64,000 nucleotides of DNA from Hyphococcus formosus (lineage in GTDB: Bacteria > Pseudomonadota > Alphaproteobacteria > Caulobacterales > Parvularculaceae), in the NCBI RefSeq assembly GCF_046736345.1, contig NZ_CP157210.1:2666001-2730000 (forward strand), in the 5' to 3' direction. A program made the position numbers and the translations under genes. The first letter of the stretch is position 1. The number at the start of each line of letters is the position of its first letter. Positions 18,071 to 27,886 of this stretch are shown one piece after another. The notes beneath the pieces were generated by a model that saw only the letters and a list, made by a program, of their open reading frames with translations, was not told the origin of the DNA and made no database searches.

Positions 18071-18553
18071 ATGTCCGCGACAGCCCTAAAACATGAACCC
18101 GCACAAAGTAATTTGGTCGTGCAAATCAAAAGGTTACCTCATGGGGAGGGGCTTGATCTTCCGCGCTATGAGACCGAACTGGCCGCAGGCTGCGATGTTC
18201 GGGCGGCGGTCGAGGCGGCGATTACGCTCAAACCCGGCGAGCGCTATATGGTGCCCACGGGGATCGCGATTGCGATGTCGCCCGGGTGGGAGGCGCAGAT
18301 GCGCCCGCGTTCAGGTTTAGCGGCGAAGTTCGGTATTTCCTGCGTTAACGCGCCCGGCACCATCGATGCGGATTACCGCGGCGAGTTAAAGGTCATTCTC
18401 ATCAATCATGGTGCTGAGGATTTTACGATCAATCGTGGCGACCGGATCGGCCAGATGGTTTTTGCGCCCGTTTTCCAAGCCACCTTCGAAGAGGTTGAGG
18501 AGCTTGATGAAACCGTCCGGGGTGCGGGCGGGTTTGGCTCGACCGGCGTTTAA
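18071..18553 (+). CDS. dut: Deoxyuridine 5'-triphosphate nucleotidohydrolase (dUTPase)
   Basis: Hydrolyses dUTP to dUMP, keeping uracil out of DNA and supplying dTMP synthesis. The five trimeric-dUTPase motifs are visible: AAGCDVRAA, MRPRSGLAAKFGI, NAPGTIDADYRGELKV, RGDRIGQMV and the C-terminal GAGGFGSTG. The ATG at 18071 follows GGAG at 18061 and gives 160 residues; the frame is open from further upstream. In many alphaproteobacteria dut follows coaBC; here coaBC is 37 kb away. Confidence 0.95.
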   Translation: MSATALKHEPAQSNLVVQIKRLPHGEGLDLPRYETELAAGCDVRAAVEAAITLKPGERYMVPTGIAIAMSPGWEAQMRPRSGLAAKFGISCVNAPGTIDADYRGELKVILINHGAEDFTINRGDRIGQMVFAPVFQATFEEVEELDETVRGAGGFGSTGV

Positions 18554-18572
18554 GCCAAAAAAGTTTCGATAA

Positions 18573-18605
18573 AAAAGCGGCCTCAACGGGCCGCTTTTTT
18601 TTGAC
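18573..18605. terminator. Bidirectional terminator between dut and the PBP-activator gene
   Basis: GCGGCC (18577-18582), loop TCAACG, GGCCGC (18589-18594), flanked by an A run on the left and a T run on the right. It can end transcription from both convergent genes. Confidence 0.88.
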
Positions 18606-18625
18606 TTTGCGTTTGTTCGCGCGTC

Positions 18626-19966
18626 CTAAAAGCCCGGCGCAAAACTCCGCTGTGCGGGGTCGATCACTTTGATGCCGCCCGGTTGAATTTCCAAAATCGC
18701 AAGACCGCGTTCGACCGTGCCGTCGGGGTTTAGCCTGAACAAACCATCCGCACCGAAATAGCCATTCGGATCGGTGATCGCTTCATCCGTAAACGGCGTA
18801 CCGCGACGGCGATGGGTTGCGGCCAGGCGCGCCGACAACAATGTCGCGTCATAGGCAAGGGACGCAAGCCGTGGCGGCGGCGAGCCAAATGCGCCCCCAA
18901 AATGGTTTTCAAAATTGCGGGTGATCTCTGGGTCCGGACCGGCAAACCATCCGCCACGAAGGGCCGGTTCCCGCGTCAGGCGTGGATTGTTCCAGCTCGA
19001 TACACCGAGAATTTTCACGCGGTTAATATCAACATTGTAATAGGGCAATAGCGGCGCAAGCGCGCGCAAAAGCGTGCCTTGTTCCGGCATCAAAACTGCC
19101 TGATAGCCTTGTGTGTAACCAGCTTCTTCCGGTGGCGGTGTGTCGCCATTGGCTTCGTAATCATGGCGCATTTCGACCGGAATGATTTCCATCGAGTACT
19201 GAGCAAGTCGCTTTGCCGGTGCAAGCATCGCATCCGGGTCTTGGTCATACCGCTCTTCGTGAACGATGACGCCGCCGCGGGTAAAGACTTCTTGGGCGAA
19301 CGCCCCGGAAACGCGGTCGCCATAATTCGTACGCGGCGCAAGAACACCGAACCGCGTCAAATCTTGCGACATGGCAAATTCGGTAACACGGGCAATCTCA
19401 AGTTCCGGCGGAAAGCTAAGAAGATAAACGCCATTACCCGCTGCCGTTAGATCCGATGAAAACGCGATCATTGGCTTACCGGCAGCGCGCGTCACCACAG
19501 AGGCCGCTTCTACGGATTCGGAAAATAGCGGTCCAAGAACGATGTCCGCACCGTCCGTCAGCGCAGAGCGCGCTGCGGCGGCGGCACCTTCGGCATTCCC
19601 GCGCGTATCTTTCGGCATCAGGAGAAAGTTTTCACCGCCGGCGTCGAAAACCGCCAATTGCGCTGCGTCAAACATCGCCGAGGCGACACGGCGCGCGGCT
19701 TCGCTGTCTGCGGAAAACGGTAATAAAAGCCCAACGCGAATAGGGTCTTCGTCGCCCATATGCGGCGGACGAACGAAAGCGCGACGATCATAACGTTCGG
19801 CTTCCTGGCGATAATCATCCTGAATAGGGGCGCGATCTTCAAATTCCGGTTGGGCCGGTTCAGCGATTGTCGGCCCGGTGCGGGGCGGGGCGTCACTGGC
19901 GCAGGCGGCAATCGCACCAATCAGGAACAGCGCCAAACTCGTCTTCACAAATGTCGTCAATCGCAT
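18626..19966 (-). CDS. Penicillin-binding protein activator, LpoA-like lipoprotein
   Basis: A 446-residue lipoprotein with a periplasmic-binding-protein fold. The lipobox is IGAIAAC, placing acylation on that Cys about 22 residues in. The body has the PBP1 pattern of LpoA-type activators, such as IRVGLLLPFSADSEAARRVA and ADIVLGPLFSESV. LpoA activates peptidoglycan synthases from the outer membrane. The ATG at 19966 follows GAGGGA; the frame is open upstream from a TTG. It is divergent from rsmI, the usual neighbour of such genes. Confidence 0.85.
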   Translation of the reverse strand: MRLTTFVKTSLALFLIGAIAACASDAPPRTGPTIAEPAQPEFEDRAPIQDDYRQEAERYDRRAFVRPPHMGDEDPIRVGLLLPFSADSEAARRVASAMFDAAQLAVFDAGGENFLLMPKDTRGNAEGAAAAARSALTDGADIVLGPLFSESVEAASVVTRAAGKPMIAFSSDLTAAGNGVYLLSFPPELEIARVTEFAMSQDLTRFGVLAPRTNYGDRVSGAFAQEVFTRGGVIVHEERYDQDPDAMLAPAKRLAQYSMEIIPVEMRHDYEANGDTPPPEEAGYTQGYQAVLMPEQGTLLRALAPLLPYYNVDINRVKILGVSSWNNPRLTREPALRGGWFAGPDPEITRNFENHFGGAFGSPPPRLASLAYDATLLSARLAATHRRRGTPFTDEAITDPNGYFGADGLFRLNPDGTVERGLAILEIQPGGIKVIDPAQRSFAPGF

Positions 19967-20056
19967 TCGATATTTTCCCTCGTCCGAGCCCCTCAAGGCC
20001 TGTTCGACCGTAAAACCCTAGGCGGGCGACATTAGCGGCGGCTGGTGGCTACGTAA

Positions 20057-21022
20057 ATGTCCAGCGTGGCCCCGACCCGTAATGTTCTGGCAATACTGAC
20101 CGATGCCCGACCAGCCCGATATTGGCCCAATACTGGATTGACGCCAGACGCCGCACCGTTCATGCCTAATCTGATGATCGGTAAGGACATATCACCAGAA
20201 CCCGGCCTTTATGTGACAGCAACGCCAATTGGCAATCTTGCTGACATAACCTATCGGGCAGTGGCGATTTTAAAGGCCGCTGACCTCATTCTCTGTGAGG
20301 ACACGCGGCAAACCGCAAAGCTTTGCGCCGCTTATGGGATCGATACCAAGCGGATGCCCTATCACGATCATAATGCGAGCCGGGTTCGGCCGGGGATACT
20401 CAAAAACCTCGCCGAAGGGGCGGTAATCTGTCTTGTGTCTGACGCCGGTACGCCGCTGATCTCTGATCCCGGTTATAAGCTGGTGCGGGATGCGCGCGAT
20501 GCGGGTATTCGGGTATTCCCCGTTCCCGGTGCTGCGGCGGCGATTGCTGCGTTAAGCGCGGCGGGCGCGCCCAGCGATCAATTTCATTTTGCGGGGTTCT
20601 TGCCGTCCAAACAGGGGGCGCGGAAAAAATTGCTCGATGCGCTGGCGGGCATTGATGCGACCTTGATCTTTTACGAAAGTGCGTCTCGCCTTAGCCCGGC
20701 ATTGGCGGCCATGGCCGAAAGCTTTGGTGACCGACGCGGGGTTGTCGCGCGCGAGCTTACGAAAATGCACGAAGAGTTTCGCGAGGATACGCTTTTAAAT
20801 CTTGCGCAGGTCTATGCGGAAAAACCGCCTAAGGGCGAGATCGTGATTGTCGTCTTCCCGCCGGAGGCGATGGCGGCAGGCCCTGAAGATATCGATGCGT
20901 TTTTGACCGACGCCCTGACCCGCATGAGCGTCAAAGAGGCGGCGACCGAGGCCGCACAGCGTTTAGGCATTTCGCGCAAAGAGGCCTATAGCCGGGCGCT
21001 TGAACTCAAAGATGGCAAATAG
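20057..21022 (+). CDS. rsmI: 16S rRNA (cytidine(1402)-2'-O)-methyltransferase
   Basis: Methylates the ribose of C1402 in the decoding centre of 16S rRNA. Family motifs are GLYVTATPIGNLADIT, LCEDTRQTAKL and VSDAGTPLISDPGYKLV, which form the tetrapyrrole-methylase-like SAM site. The ATG at 20057 gives 321 residues with about 48 before the core; an ATG at 20162 would leave 13 and is a fair alternative. It overlaps yraN by 11 bp. Confidence 0.94.
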   Translation: MSSVAPTRNVLAILTDARPARYWPNTGLTPDAAPFMPNLMIGKDISPEPGLYVTATPIGNLADITYRAVAILKAADLILCEDTRQTAKLCAAYGIDTKRMPYHDHNASRVRPGILKNLAEGAVICLVSDAGTPLISDPGYKLVRDARDAGIRVFPVPGAAAAIAALSAAGAPSDQFHFAGFLPSKQGARKKLLDALAGIDATLIFYESASRLSPALAAMAESFGDRRGVVARELTKMHEEFREDTLLNLAQVYAEKPPKGEIVIVVFPPEAMAAGPEDIDAFLTDALTRMSVKEAATEAAQRLGISRKEAYSRALELKDGK

Positions 21023-21389
21023 GCAAAATAGCAAAGCCCGCCGCCAAGCGGAGCGGGGTGGCCGTCTTGCGGAAATTTGGGCAGCGTTGTTTTTGCGGCT
21101 CAAAGGCTTTTCGATCCTTGCCCAGCGGGTGCGCACCCCTGTTGGCGAAATCGATATCGTCGCCCGGCGCGGTTCGCTTTTGATTTTTGCCGAAGTGAAA
21201 GCGCGCCGCGATGTGTCGCTTGCGATTGCGGCAGTCACGCCCCAAAACCAGCGCCGAATTGGCCGCGCGGCGGGCCTGTTCCTTTCGCGTCATCAGGGCC
21301 TTGCGCAGTGCGCCGTCCGATACGATATCATCGCCATTGCGCGCTGGCGGGTTTGCCACGTGAAAGATGCGTGGCGTGATGAGTTTTAG
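21012..21389 (+). CDS. yraN: YraN family protein (UPF0102), endonuclease-like
   Basis: A 125-residue protein with a Holliday-junction-resolvase-like PD-(D/E)XK fold. GEIDIVARRG and LLIFAEVKAR provide the Asp, Glu and Lys of the nuclease motif, and RRQAERGGRLAEIWAALFL is the usual N-terminal helix. The biological role is unsettled. The ATG at 21012 lies inside the last codons of rsmI, so translation is likely coupled. Confidence 0.92.
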   Translation: MANRQNSKARRQAERGGRLAEIWAALFLRLKGFSILAQRVRTPVGEIDIVARRGSLLIFAEVKARRDVSLAIAAVTPQNQRRIGRAAGLFLSRHQGLAQCAVRYDIIAIARWRVCHVKDAWRDEF

Positions 21390-21491
21390 GGGGTGATGAC
21401 GCGGTTTTCTAAACTGCCGAAGAAGCCCATGCAGTAAAGATCGTTTCGGATGCGCCCTGAGTGTTCCGGTCGCCTGATAAGGAGCCTTCCC

Positions 21492-22034
21492 ATGATGAAT
21501 TCCGTTCTGTCCCGTATTGCCCTGTTGTTCGCCGCGCTGGCGATGAACGCATGTGCGTCCAGTCGTTCTCTTGATCAAAGCTTTTCTGACCTGTCTGGGA
21601 ATGCGTCCTTGAAAAGCGTCCTTTTTGCGGATCGGACACATGATTATGGCGATGTCGATCTTACCCTTTATGAGGGGCGCTTATTGCTGACCGGTACGAT
21701 GTTGTCCGAAGAGGGCCGCATCAAATTGATTGAAAATGCCTGGAAAGCGGACGGCATCAAGGAAGTGATCGACGAGGTTCAAATCGCCGAAAAGACCTCT
21801 TTCGGGCAGGGCTTCGAGGATACGCGGATCGATCAGGTTTTGCGGGCAAGACTGATCGGTGATGGCGTCGTCACCAGCAGCGATTATAAAATCGCCGTTT
21901 CAGGCGCTGTCGTCTATTTATTGGGCGCGGCCCGAAGTCAGAAAGAGCTAGATCAGGCGCTCCAGCTCGCGCGCTCTGTGGCCGGCGTTGAAAAAGTCGT
22001 GAGCTATGTATCCCTGCGCAGCGTAGTGCAGTAA
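21492..22034 (+). CDS. BON-domain lipoprotein
   Basis: A 180-residue lipoprotein with two BON domains, the fold of OsmY and DolP that binds phospholipid surfaces. The signal region ends ALAMNAC, a weak but plausible lipobox. The first BON domain is about residues 45-105 and the second about 115-178. The ATG follows AAGGAG at 21479-21484. It lies between yraN and gshB in the common alphaproteobacterial order. A role in outer-membrane integrity is inferred from family. Confidence 0.85.
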   Translation: MMNSVLSRIALLFAALAMNACASSRSLDQSFSDLSGNASLKSVLFADRTHDYGDVDLTLYEGRLLLTGTMLSEEGRIKLIENAWKADGIKEVIDEVQIAEKTSFGQGFEDTRIDQVLRARLIGDGVVTSSDYKIAVSGAVVYLLGAARSQKELDQALQLARSVAGVEKVVSYVSLRSVVQ

Positions 22035-22082
22035 GACCCCAGCATAAGTTCTTATTCGATAGTATAATTCAGGTTTTTTAGA

Positions 22083-23027
22083 ATGTTGAAGATCGCCATC
22101 CAGATGGACCCAATCGAAGCGGTAGATGTTAATGTCGATACGTCTTTTGACATGGCGCTTGAGGCCTTTGGGCGCGGTCATTCAATCTGGGTTTATCAGC
22201 CCGCGATGCTTCAGCTTCATAATGGTGTTGTTTCTGCGCGGGCGCGCAAAGTTGAGCATCTTGATCGAAAACAGGGCGAGCATGTCACGTTAGGTCCTGC
22301 GGAGCTAATAAACCTCCATGAATTTGATGTGGTCCTTATTCGTCAGGACCCGCCATTTGATATGGCCTATATTACGGCAGCGCAGATATTAGAGCGCCTG
22401 GTGCCAGACGTCCTTGTGCTGAATAATCCGCGCTCTATTCGGGATGCGCCGGAAAAACTTTTCGTGACCGAGTTTAAAGATCTGACACCGCCAACGCTCA
22501 TTACGAGTGATGAATTGGCGATCCGCGAGTTTCGCAAAGAGCATGGTGATGTGATCATCAAACCGCTCTACGGCAATGGCGGGGCCGGTGTGTTCCGTAT
22601 GGCCCCTAATGACGGAAACTTTAATTCATTGCTTGAGATGTTTCTGGAAACCTATCGCGAGCCGATTATCGCCCAGAAATTTGTTCCCGCCGTCGTCAAG
22701 GGCGACAAACGGATCATCCTCTTGGATGGCGAGGCTGTTGGCGCGATCAACCGGGTTCCGGCGGCGGGTGAAACCCGCTCGAATATGCATGTTGGCGGCC
22801 GCGCAGAAGCGGTCGAAATGTCGGAACGGGATCAGGAGATTTGTGACCGGATCGGGCCGGTTCTCGCGGAGCGTGGTCTGGTATTTGTCGGTATTGACGT
22901 AATCGGCGAATATTTGACGGAAATTAATGTAACCTCGCCAACCGGTGTGCAAGAAGTGCGTAAATTTGGCGGAGCCGATATTTCGTCATTGCTTTGGGAT
23001 TGGGCCGAAGGGCAACGCGAGGGTTAA
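22083..23027 (+). CDS. gshB: Glutathione synthetase
   Basis: Joins glycine to gamma-glutamylcysteine to make glutathione. It has the ATP-grasp fold: MKTDPIEAV-like start (IQMDPIEAVDVNVDTSF), VLIRQDPPFDMAYI, the GNGGAGVFR glycine loop and EINVTSPTGVQE near the C-terminus. At 314 residues it is full length. It ends the rsmI-yraN-BON-gshB run. A GST gene at 39969 could use its product. Confidence 0.96.
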   Translation: MLKIAIQMDPIEAVDVNVDTSFDMALEAFGRGHSIWVYQPAMLQLHNGVVSARARKVEHLDRKQGEHVTLGPAELINLHEFDVVLIRQDPPFDMAYITAAQILERLVPDVLVLNNPRSIRDAPEKLFVTEFKDLTPPTLITSDELAIREFRKEHGDVIIKPLYGNGGAGVFRMAPNDGNFNSLLEMFLETYREPIIAQKFVPAVVKGDKRIILLDGEAVGAINRVPAAGETRSNMHVGGRAEAVEMSERDQEICDRIGPVLAERGLVFVGIDVIGEYLTEINVTSPTGVQEVRKFGGADISSLLWDWAEGQREG

Positions 23028-23188
23028 AATCGCTCGGCGATGTCGTTCATCAGTTGATCACCGCGTCAGTTAGTGCTCTTTTCCGAGGCTGAACGGCAAT
23101 GTATCAGGCGTGAACAAATGAGGCTGTGGGTTAGGCACCGCGCCGATTGACGACGATAAAGGCCAGGAAAGCAGTCCCGAGCGAAATC

Positions 23189-24406
23189 ATGAATGCGCAT
23201 TCACCGAACTCTGACCGCAAATTGCGGATCGCCCTTTTTTCCGGCAATTATAATTACGTCATGGATGGCCCCGTCCGGGCACTGAACACCTTGGTTGCCT
23301 ATCTCGAGCGGATGGGCCACGAGGTTCTCGTTTTTGCGCCGACTTCGCGCGAGCCTGCCTTTGATCACTCAGGCACCTTGCTGTCGGTGCCCTCACTCGC
23401 TTTTCCCGGAAAGCGCAGTGAATATCGTTTCGGTTTTGGCCCACGCGGTGAGGCCAAGCGCCGTCTGGAGGCATTCAAGCCGGATCTCGTTCATATTGCG
23501 GCACCGGACTATTCGGGTCTGTTTGCACTGAACTTTGCCCGTAAAAACAAGATCCCCGCCGTCGCGTCGTTTCACACCCGATTTGATACCTATCCGCGCT
23601 ATTACAATATGCGCTGGCTAGAGCAATATCTGACCAAATATCTGCGTTATTTCTATAATCGCTGTGAGCATGTTTATGCGCCGTCGCAATCAATGACGGA
23701 CGAGCTGCGCGAAGATGGGATTGGCCGTGACATTCGCCTTTGGACCCGTGGTGTCGATGGTGATCTGTTCAATCCGAATAAACGTGATTACGCCTGGCGC
23801 GAAAAGAATGGTTTCCAGACGGATGATGTGGTCGTTGCGTTTGTGGGCCGTCTGGTGCTTGAAAAAGGGATTGACGTTTTTGTGGACGCGGTAAATCGCG
23901 CACGGAAAGTCTACCCATCGCTGAAACCGCTTGTGGTAGGCGAAGGGCCGGAACGGGAAAGCTTTGCAAAGCAGCTACCGGATGCGCATTTTGCCGGATA
24001 TCTTCAGGGTGAAGATCTTGCGCGTGCTTATGCGAGTGCGGATATGTTCTTTAACCCAAGCATTACCGAGACCTTTGGGAATGTGACCTTGGAAGCAATG
24101 GCGTCTGGCTTGCCTTCGATTGGTGCGGCCGCTGCGGGTAGCAAATCGCTGATAAAGGATGGCACCACCGGCTTTTTGGCGGCCCCGAACGCAGAAGGCT
24201 TTGCGGAAAAACTGGCCGTATTGGCGAAGGATGCGGAATTGCGCAATCGCTTTGGCGAAACCGCGCGCGAGCATAGTAAGCGTTTCAGTTGGGATGCAGT
24301 ATTGGCCGAATTGGTGGGGCATTATTTCGAGGCGCTCGAAAGTTTTGATCCATCAAAACCCGCCAAACAAGAACTGGGCGCGACCTCTCAACAGCGCGTC
24401 GCCTAA
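23189..24406 (+). CDS. GT4-family glycosyltransferase
   Basis: A 405-residue retaining glycosyltransferase of the GT-B fold. The N-terminal domain has GNYNYVMDGPVRALNTLVAYL and the C-terminal domain has AFVGRLVLEKGIDVF and the nucleotide-sugar site PSITETFGNVTLEAMASG. It resembles the lipid-linked mannosyl- and sulfoquinovosyl-transferases such as PimB and SqdX. Donor and acceptor are unknown. The frame starts at a TTG 42 bp earlier, but the ATG at 23189 gives a normal N-terminus. The next gene, a membrane protein, is 11 bp downstream. Confidence 0.85.
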   Translation: MNAHSPNSDRKLRIALFSGNYNYVMDGPVRALNTLVAYLERMGHEVLVFAPTSREPAFDHSGTLLSVPSLAFPGKRSEYRFGFGPRGEAKRRLEAFKPDLVHIAAPDYSGLFALNFARKNKIPAVASFHTRFDTYPRYYNMRWLEQYLTKYLRYFYNRCEHVYAPSQSMTDELREDGIGRDIRLWTRGVDGDLFNPNKRDYAWREKNGFQTDDVVVAFVGRLVLEKGIDVFVDAVNRARKVYPSLKPLVVGEGPERESFAKQLPDAHFAGYLQGEDLARAYASADMFFNPSITETFGNVTLEAMASGLPSIGAAAAGSKSLIKDGTTGFLAAPNAEGFAEKLAVLAKDAELRNRFGETAREHSKRFSWDAVLAELVGHYFEALESFDPSKPAKQELGATSQQRVA

Positions 24407-24417
24407 GATCCCGGTTA

Positions 24418-25383
24418 ATGATGATCGCGCAGACAATGAAATCCACGGCATTAAAATTGCGCGATCAGTGGCGCATATTGCGTGAGCGCGATGATGTTCA
24501 AAAAGCGCTGAAATATATTCAGTACACCCTTTTAGGGCTGATTGTCGTTTATCTCCTGCACAAGCTGACCCAGGTTGGCTGGCTGGAGGTCATCAACGCC
24601 TTACCGGAATCGCCGTGGTTTTATTTCTTTTTTCTTTTGCGTTTTCTTGCCCTGCCGATTTCGGAAATCGCCATTTACGAAATTGTCTGGTCCCAGCCGC
24701 TGGTTCGGCATTTTTTCGTGTTCATTCGAAAGCGCGTTTATAATTTCGCCGTGATGGGGTATTCCGGCGAAGCGTTTTTGACGATTTGGGCCCGGCGCTG
24801 TCTGTCTTTGTCGAACCGGAAAATTCTTATCGGTGTCAAAGACAATAATTTGCTCTCGGCATTTACCTCTAACGCGGCGACGGTCATTCTCGTGGTCTTG
24901 CTCGCGGTGACCGGCGGGTTGAAGGCCGGGATCGAAGCCTTTCCCGGCGCTGGCTGGCTATTTGGACTGGCATTTTTGTCGGCGGCCACGCTGTCGGTCC
25001 TGGTGATGGTTTTTCGCGATAAATTGATGGCGCTGCCCAAAGGGGTGATGCCAAAGCTGATCGGGGTTCATAGCGGGCGGCAGGCGCTGATCATCTTATT
25101 GCATGCGGCCATGTATGCGGCGGCGTTGCCGGGCGCGCCGATCATGGCCTGGATGACTTTTATTGCGATGCAACTGGTGCTGAGCCGGGTGCCGTTCCTG
25201 CCTAATCAGGATATTGTGTATCTCGGCGCGGCGCTCAGCCTGTCGCCGATTGTTGGTGCCCCCGAAGCGGCAGTAGCGGGGATGTTAGTTGCAGAGGCCG
25301 GCCTTTCCCAGATATTCAATATTCTCATGTTTTTTGCGACTGCGCATTTAGCCCGAACGGGATTGCGGCCGGCGCAAGTTTAA
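24418..25383 (+). CDS. Polytopic membrane protein, function unknown
   Basis: A 321-residue integral membrane protein with about seven or eight hydrophobic segments (near residues 38-55, 65-88, 145-165, 175-195, 218-235, 242-258, 262-290, 295-312). It lacks motifs I can assign firmly; the layout is compatible with the flippase-like UPF0104 / lysylphosphatidylglycerol-synthase membrane family. A conserved-looking stretch SRVPFLPNQDIVYLGAALS lies before the last helices. It sits 11 bp after the glycosyltransferase, suggesting the two share a glycolipid or export job. Confidence 0.65.
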   Translation: MMIAQTMKSTALKLRDQWRILRERDDVQKALKYIQYTLLGLIVVYLLHKLTQVGWLEVINALPESPWFYFFFLLRFLALPISEIAIYEIVWSQPLVRHFFVFIRKRVYNFAVMGYSGEAFLTIWARRCLSLSNRKILIGVKDNNLLSAFTSNAATVILVVLLAVTGGLKAGIEAFPGAGWLFGLAFLSAATLSVLVMVFRDKLMALPKGVMPKLIGVHSGRQALIILLHAAMYAAALPGAPIMAWMTFIAMQLVLSRVPFLPNQDIVYLGAALSLSPIVGAPEAAVAGMLVAEAGLSQIFNILMFFATAHLARTGLRPAQV

Positions 25384-25508
25384 TATTGGGTGTTTTTGCG
25401 TCTTTGCCTTCCGAATTGGCCCGGAATTCGCTACAGACGCTTGATCTTAAAGACTGTCGGCAAACCGGCAGCTAATTTTAACTTTGCCGGGCGGGTGCGT
25501 TCTCACCT

Positions 25509-26690
25509 ATGCATCTTATTGATCGCTACATTCTTCGCGCCGTCGCGACGCCCTTGATTTTGGCGTTATGCGTTGCTGGTGCGCTTTTGCTCCTTGAGCA
25601 TATGTTGCGCCTTTTCGACTTTGTTTTGGCTGAACAAGGGCCCGTTGACGTCGTCTGGCAGATGCTCGCGAACCTGATCCCGCATTATTTGGGGCTTGCG
25701 CTGCCGCTTGGGGCGTTTCTCGGGATTATGCTGGCTTTCCGCAATCTCTCGATGTCGAGCGAGCTTGATGCGCTCAGCTCCAGCGGGGCTTCTTTCGGGC
25801 GGCTCTTGCGCCCCATTTATGGACTCATGTTCGTCCTGATGGTCTTTGACTTCCTGTTGGTGTCCTACATTCAGCCATTCGCCCGCTATGAATATCAACA
25901 AATCCGCTTTGACGTGACCAGCGGGGCCCTCGGGATAAAAATTCCCGCCGGTGAATTTATTAATATCAGCGATGACGTGACGATCCGGTTGGCCGAAATT
26001 AACCCCGCGACCCGTGACGCCAATCACGTTTTCCTCGAACGCCGCAGCAGTGACGGCAGCAAGACAATCATCACTGCGCGCTATGGCGCTATTTCGACGA
26101 CCCCGGAAATCACATCGTTGCTCCTCAAATTGCAAGATGGTCGGCAGGTCATCATCAATGAGCTTGGCGACCGGATTCAGACGCTTAATTTCGATAGTTT
26201 CGATCTGGAGGTCGATCTTCCGGCGATTGGGGTCTTCCGGGCGCGCGGCGGTGACGAGCGCGAAGCAACCTTTGACGAAATTGTTCGGCTCTTACAAAAT
26301 GAAACGCCGCAATCATCCGAGCTTTACAATGATTATCGCAGCGGCCTCCATTGGCGCATTCTTCATCCGCTCAGTTTTCTGGTCTTGCCGATTCTGGCGA
26401 TCGCAATGGGCGTAACGGGCCGCCGCCGGGCGTCGAACCTGAAACCTGTGCTTGGGGTCGCGATCATGATTGTCTATCACGAGGTTCTGGAAGAGTGGGG
26501 CAAGGTCATGGCCGCCGACGGTGAGCTTTCGCCATTTGTTTCCATGTGGGGTGTGTTCTTTGCCTTCACGCTGGTATCCGGCATTCTTTATTCCGGCTCG
26601 ATCGATCAGGCGCGCTCGGCGCGGGTGATGTCACGGCGGGCCGATGAAACAATCCGGATCGCGGGTTCCGCAGCGGAGCCTAGCCAATGA
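25509..26690 (+). CDS. lptF: LPS export ABC transporter permease LptF
   Basis: Inner-membrane subunit of the LptB2FG complex that extracts LPS and sends it to the LptC-A-D bridge. The 393-residue protein has three N-terminal helices with IDRYILRAVATPLILALCVAG, a periplasmic jellyroll (about 130-265) and three C-terminal helices including LHPLSFLVLPILAIAMG. It overlaps lptG by 4 bp (ATGA), so translation is coupled. Confidence 0.94.
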   Translation: MHLIDRYILRAVATPLILALCVAGALLLLEHMLRLFDFVLAEQGPVDVVWQMLANLIPHYLGLALPLGAFLGIMLAFRNLSMSSELDALSSSGASFGRLLRPIYGLMFVLMVFDFLLVSYIQPFARYEYQQIRFDVTSGALGIKIPAGEFINISDDVTIRLAEINPATRDANHVFLERRSSDGSKTIITARYGAISTTPEITSLLLKLQDGRQVIINELGDRIQTLNFDSFDLEVDLPAIGVFRARGGDEREATFDEIVRLLQNETPQSSELYNDYRSGLHWRILHPLSFLVLPILAIAMGVTGRRRASNLKPVLGVAIMIVYHEVLEEWGKVMAADGELSPFVSMWGVFFAFTLVSGILYSGSIDQARSARVMSRRADETIRIAGSAAEPSQ

Positions 26691-27778
26691 TCACCATGCA
26701 GAACACTTTTATGCACTATGTGGGGCGGATGTTTGCAATCCGCTTTTTGGGCTTGTTGGTGTTCTTTGTCATCATCCTGCAAATGCTGGATTTGCTGAAC
26801 CGGTCCGATGATATTCTCAGCGCCGAAGGGGCCGGCATGGATTCTATGCTGCGCTATATTTCGTTGCGTGCGCCCCAGATCGTCAGCCAATTCACCCCCT
26901 TTGCCGCATTGCTCGGGATTGTTCTAACCCTTGCGGGGCTTAGTCATACCAGTGAAATTACGATTATGCGTGCGGCCGGAATGTCTGTGCACCGGGTCTT
27001 GTTCCCGCTTGGGGTTTCCTGCGCAATCATCACGCTGGCGCATTTCACCTTCCATGAATTGGTCACGGTCAAGGCGTCGGAATCCCTCGATTATTGGGAG
27101 GTCAATGACTACGCCGTCGGCCTGCCGCCCGAAAGCGATACCCGTACGGATATTCGCATCAGCTATGATGGTGAAATCATTGCTGCCGATAGTGCGGTCC
27201 GGGTTGATGGTGCGGTGTTGTTGTCCGGCGTGACGATCTATGACCTTAATGATGATGGAATCATTACCGGCACGATCACCGCCCGAATTGCCCGTTATGA
27301 AGAGGGTGCGTGGCGGTTATTTGGTGCGCGGGAGCTAGATGCGGAAACGACGCAGGCCGCCGCGTCGGAAACCGTCATCTGGACCAATAGTTTGGACCCG
27401 GAACTTCTGTTTGCGATGACGCTTGAGCCAGATCAAACAACGATCCCTGAACTCGCCGCAAAAATAAACCAGCTCAACCAAGACCGGGCCGATACGCGCG
27501 CGCCAATGACATCCTTGCTCGGGCGCTTTTCAAAGCCAATGGCGACGCTGGTCATGCCGTTACTGGGGGCAATCGCCGGCTTTGGCGTTCACCGCCAGGG
27601 CGTATTGCTGATGCGTGCGGTTACGGGCGCGGCATTGGGCTTTGCGTATTTCGTCGCCGAGAACCTTGCGCTGGCCCTTGGGGCGCTCGGCGTAGTGCCG
27701 GCCATCATTGGCGCGTTTTTCCCGCTCGCTATTTTCATGGTGGTGGGCTTTTCGATTATCCTCTCGATGGAGAATTAG
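26687..27778 (+). CDS. lptG: LPS export ABC transporter permease LptG
   Basis: Partner of LptF in the LPS extractor. The 363-residue protein has the same layout: N-terminal helices with YVGRMFAIRFLGLLVFFVII, a coupling segment PFAALLGIVLTLAGLSHTSE, a periplasmic domain and C-terminal helices starting near residue 280. Its start overlaps the lptF stop by 4 bp. No lptA, lptC or lptD is nearby. Confidence 0.94.
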   Translation: MITMQNTFMHYVGRMFAIRFLGLLVFFVIILQMLDLLNRSDDILSAEGAGMDSMLRYISLRAPQIVSQFTPFAALLGIVLTLAGLSHTSEITIMRAAGMSVHRVLFPLGVSCAIITLAHFTFHELVTVKASESLDYWEVNDYAVGLPPESDTRTDIRISYDGEIIAADSAVRVDGAVLLSGVTIYDLNDDGIITGTITARIARYEEGAWRLFGARELDAETTQAAASETVIWTNSLDPELLFAMTLEPDQTTIPELAAKINQLNQDRADTRAPMTSLLGRFSKPMATLVMPLLGAIAGFGVHRQGVLLMRAVTGAALGFAYFVAENLALALGALGVVPAIIGAFFPLAIFMVVGFSIILSMEN

Positions 27779-27886
27779 TGCGCTGGTACTAACGATTTCG
27801 CCCTCCAGCAGAATGCTTCACGGCTGGCCCGTATTTGGCTTCATTTCTATGGTTCATGGCAGTTTATATTCTAAATCTTCGCATCT

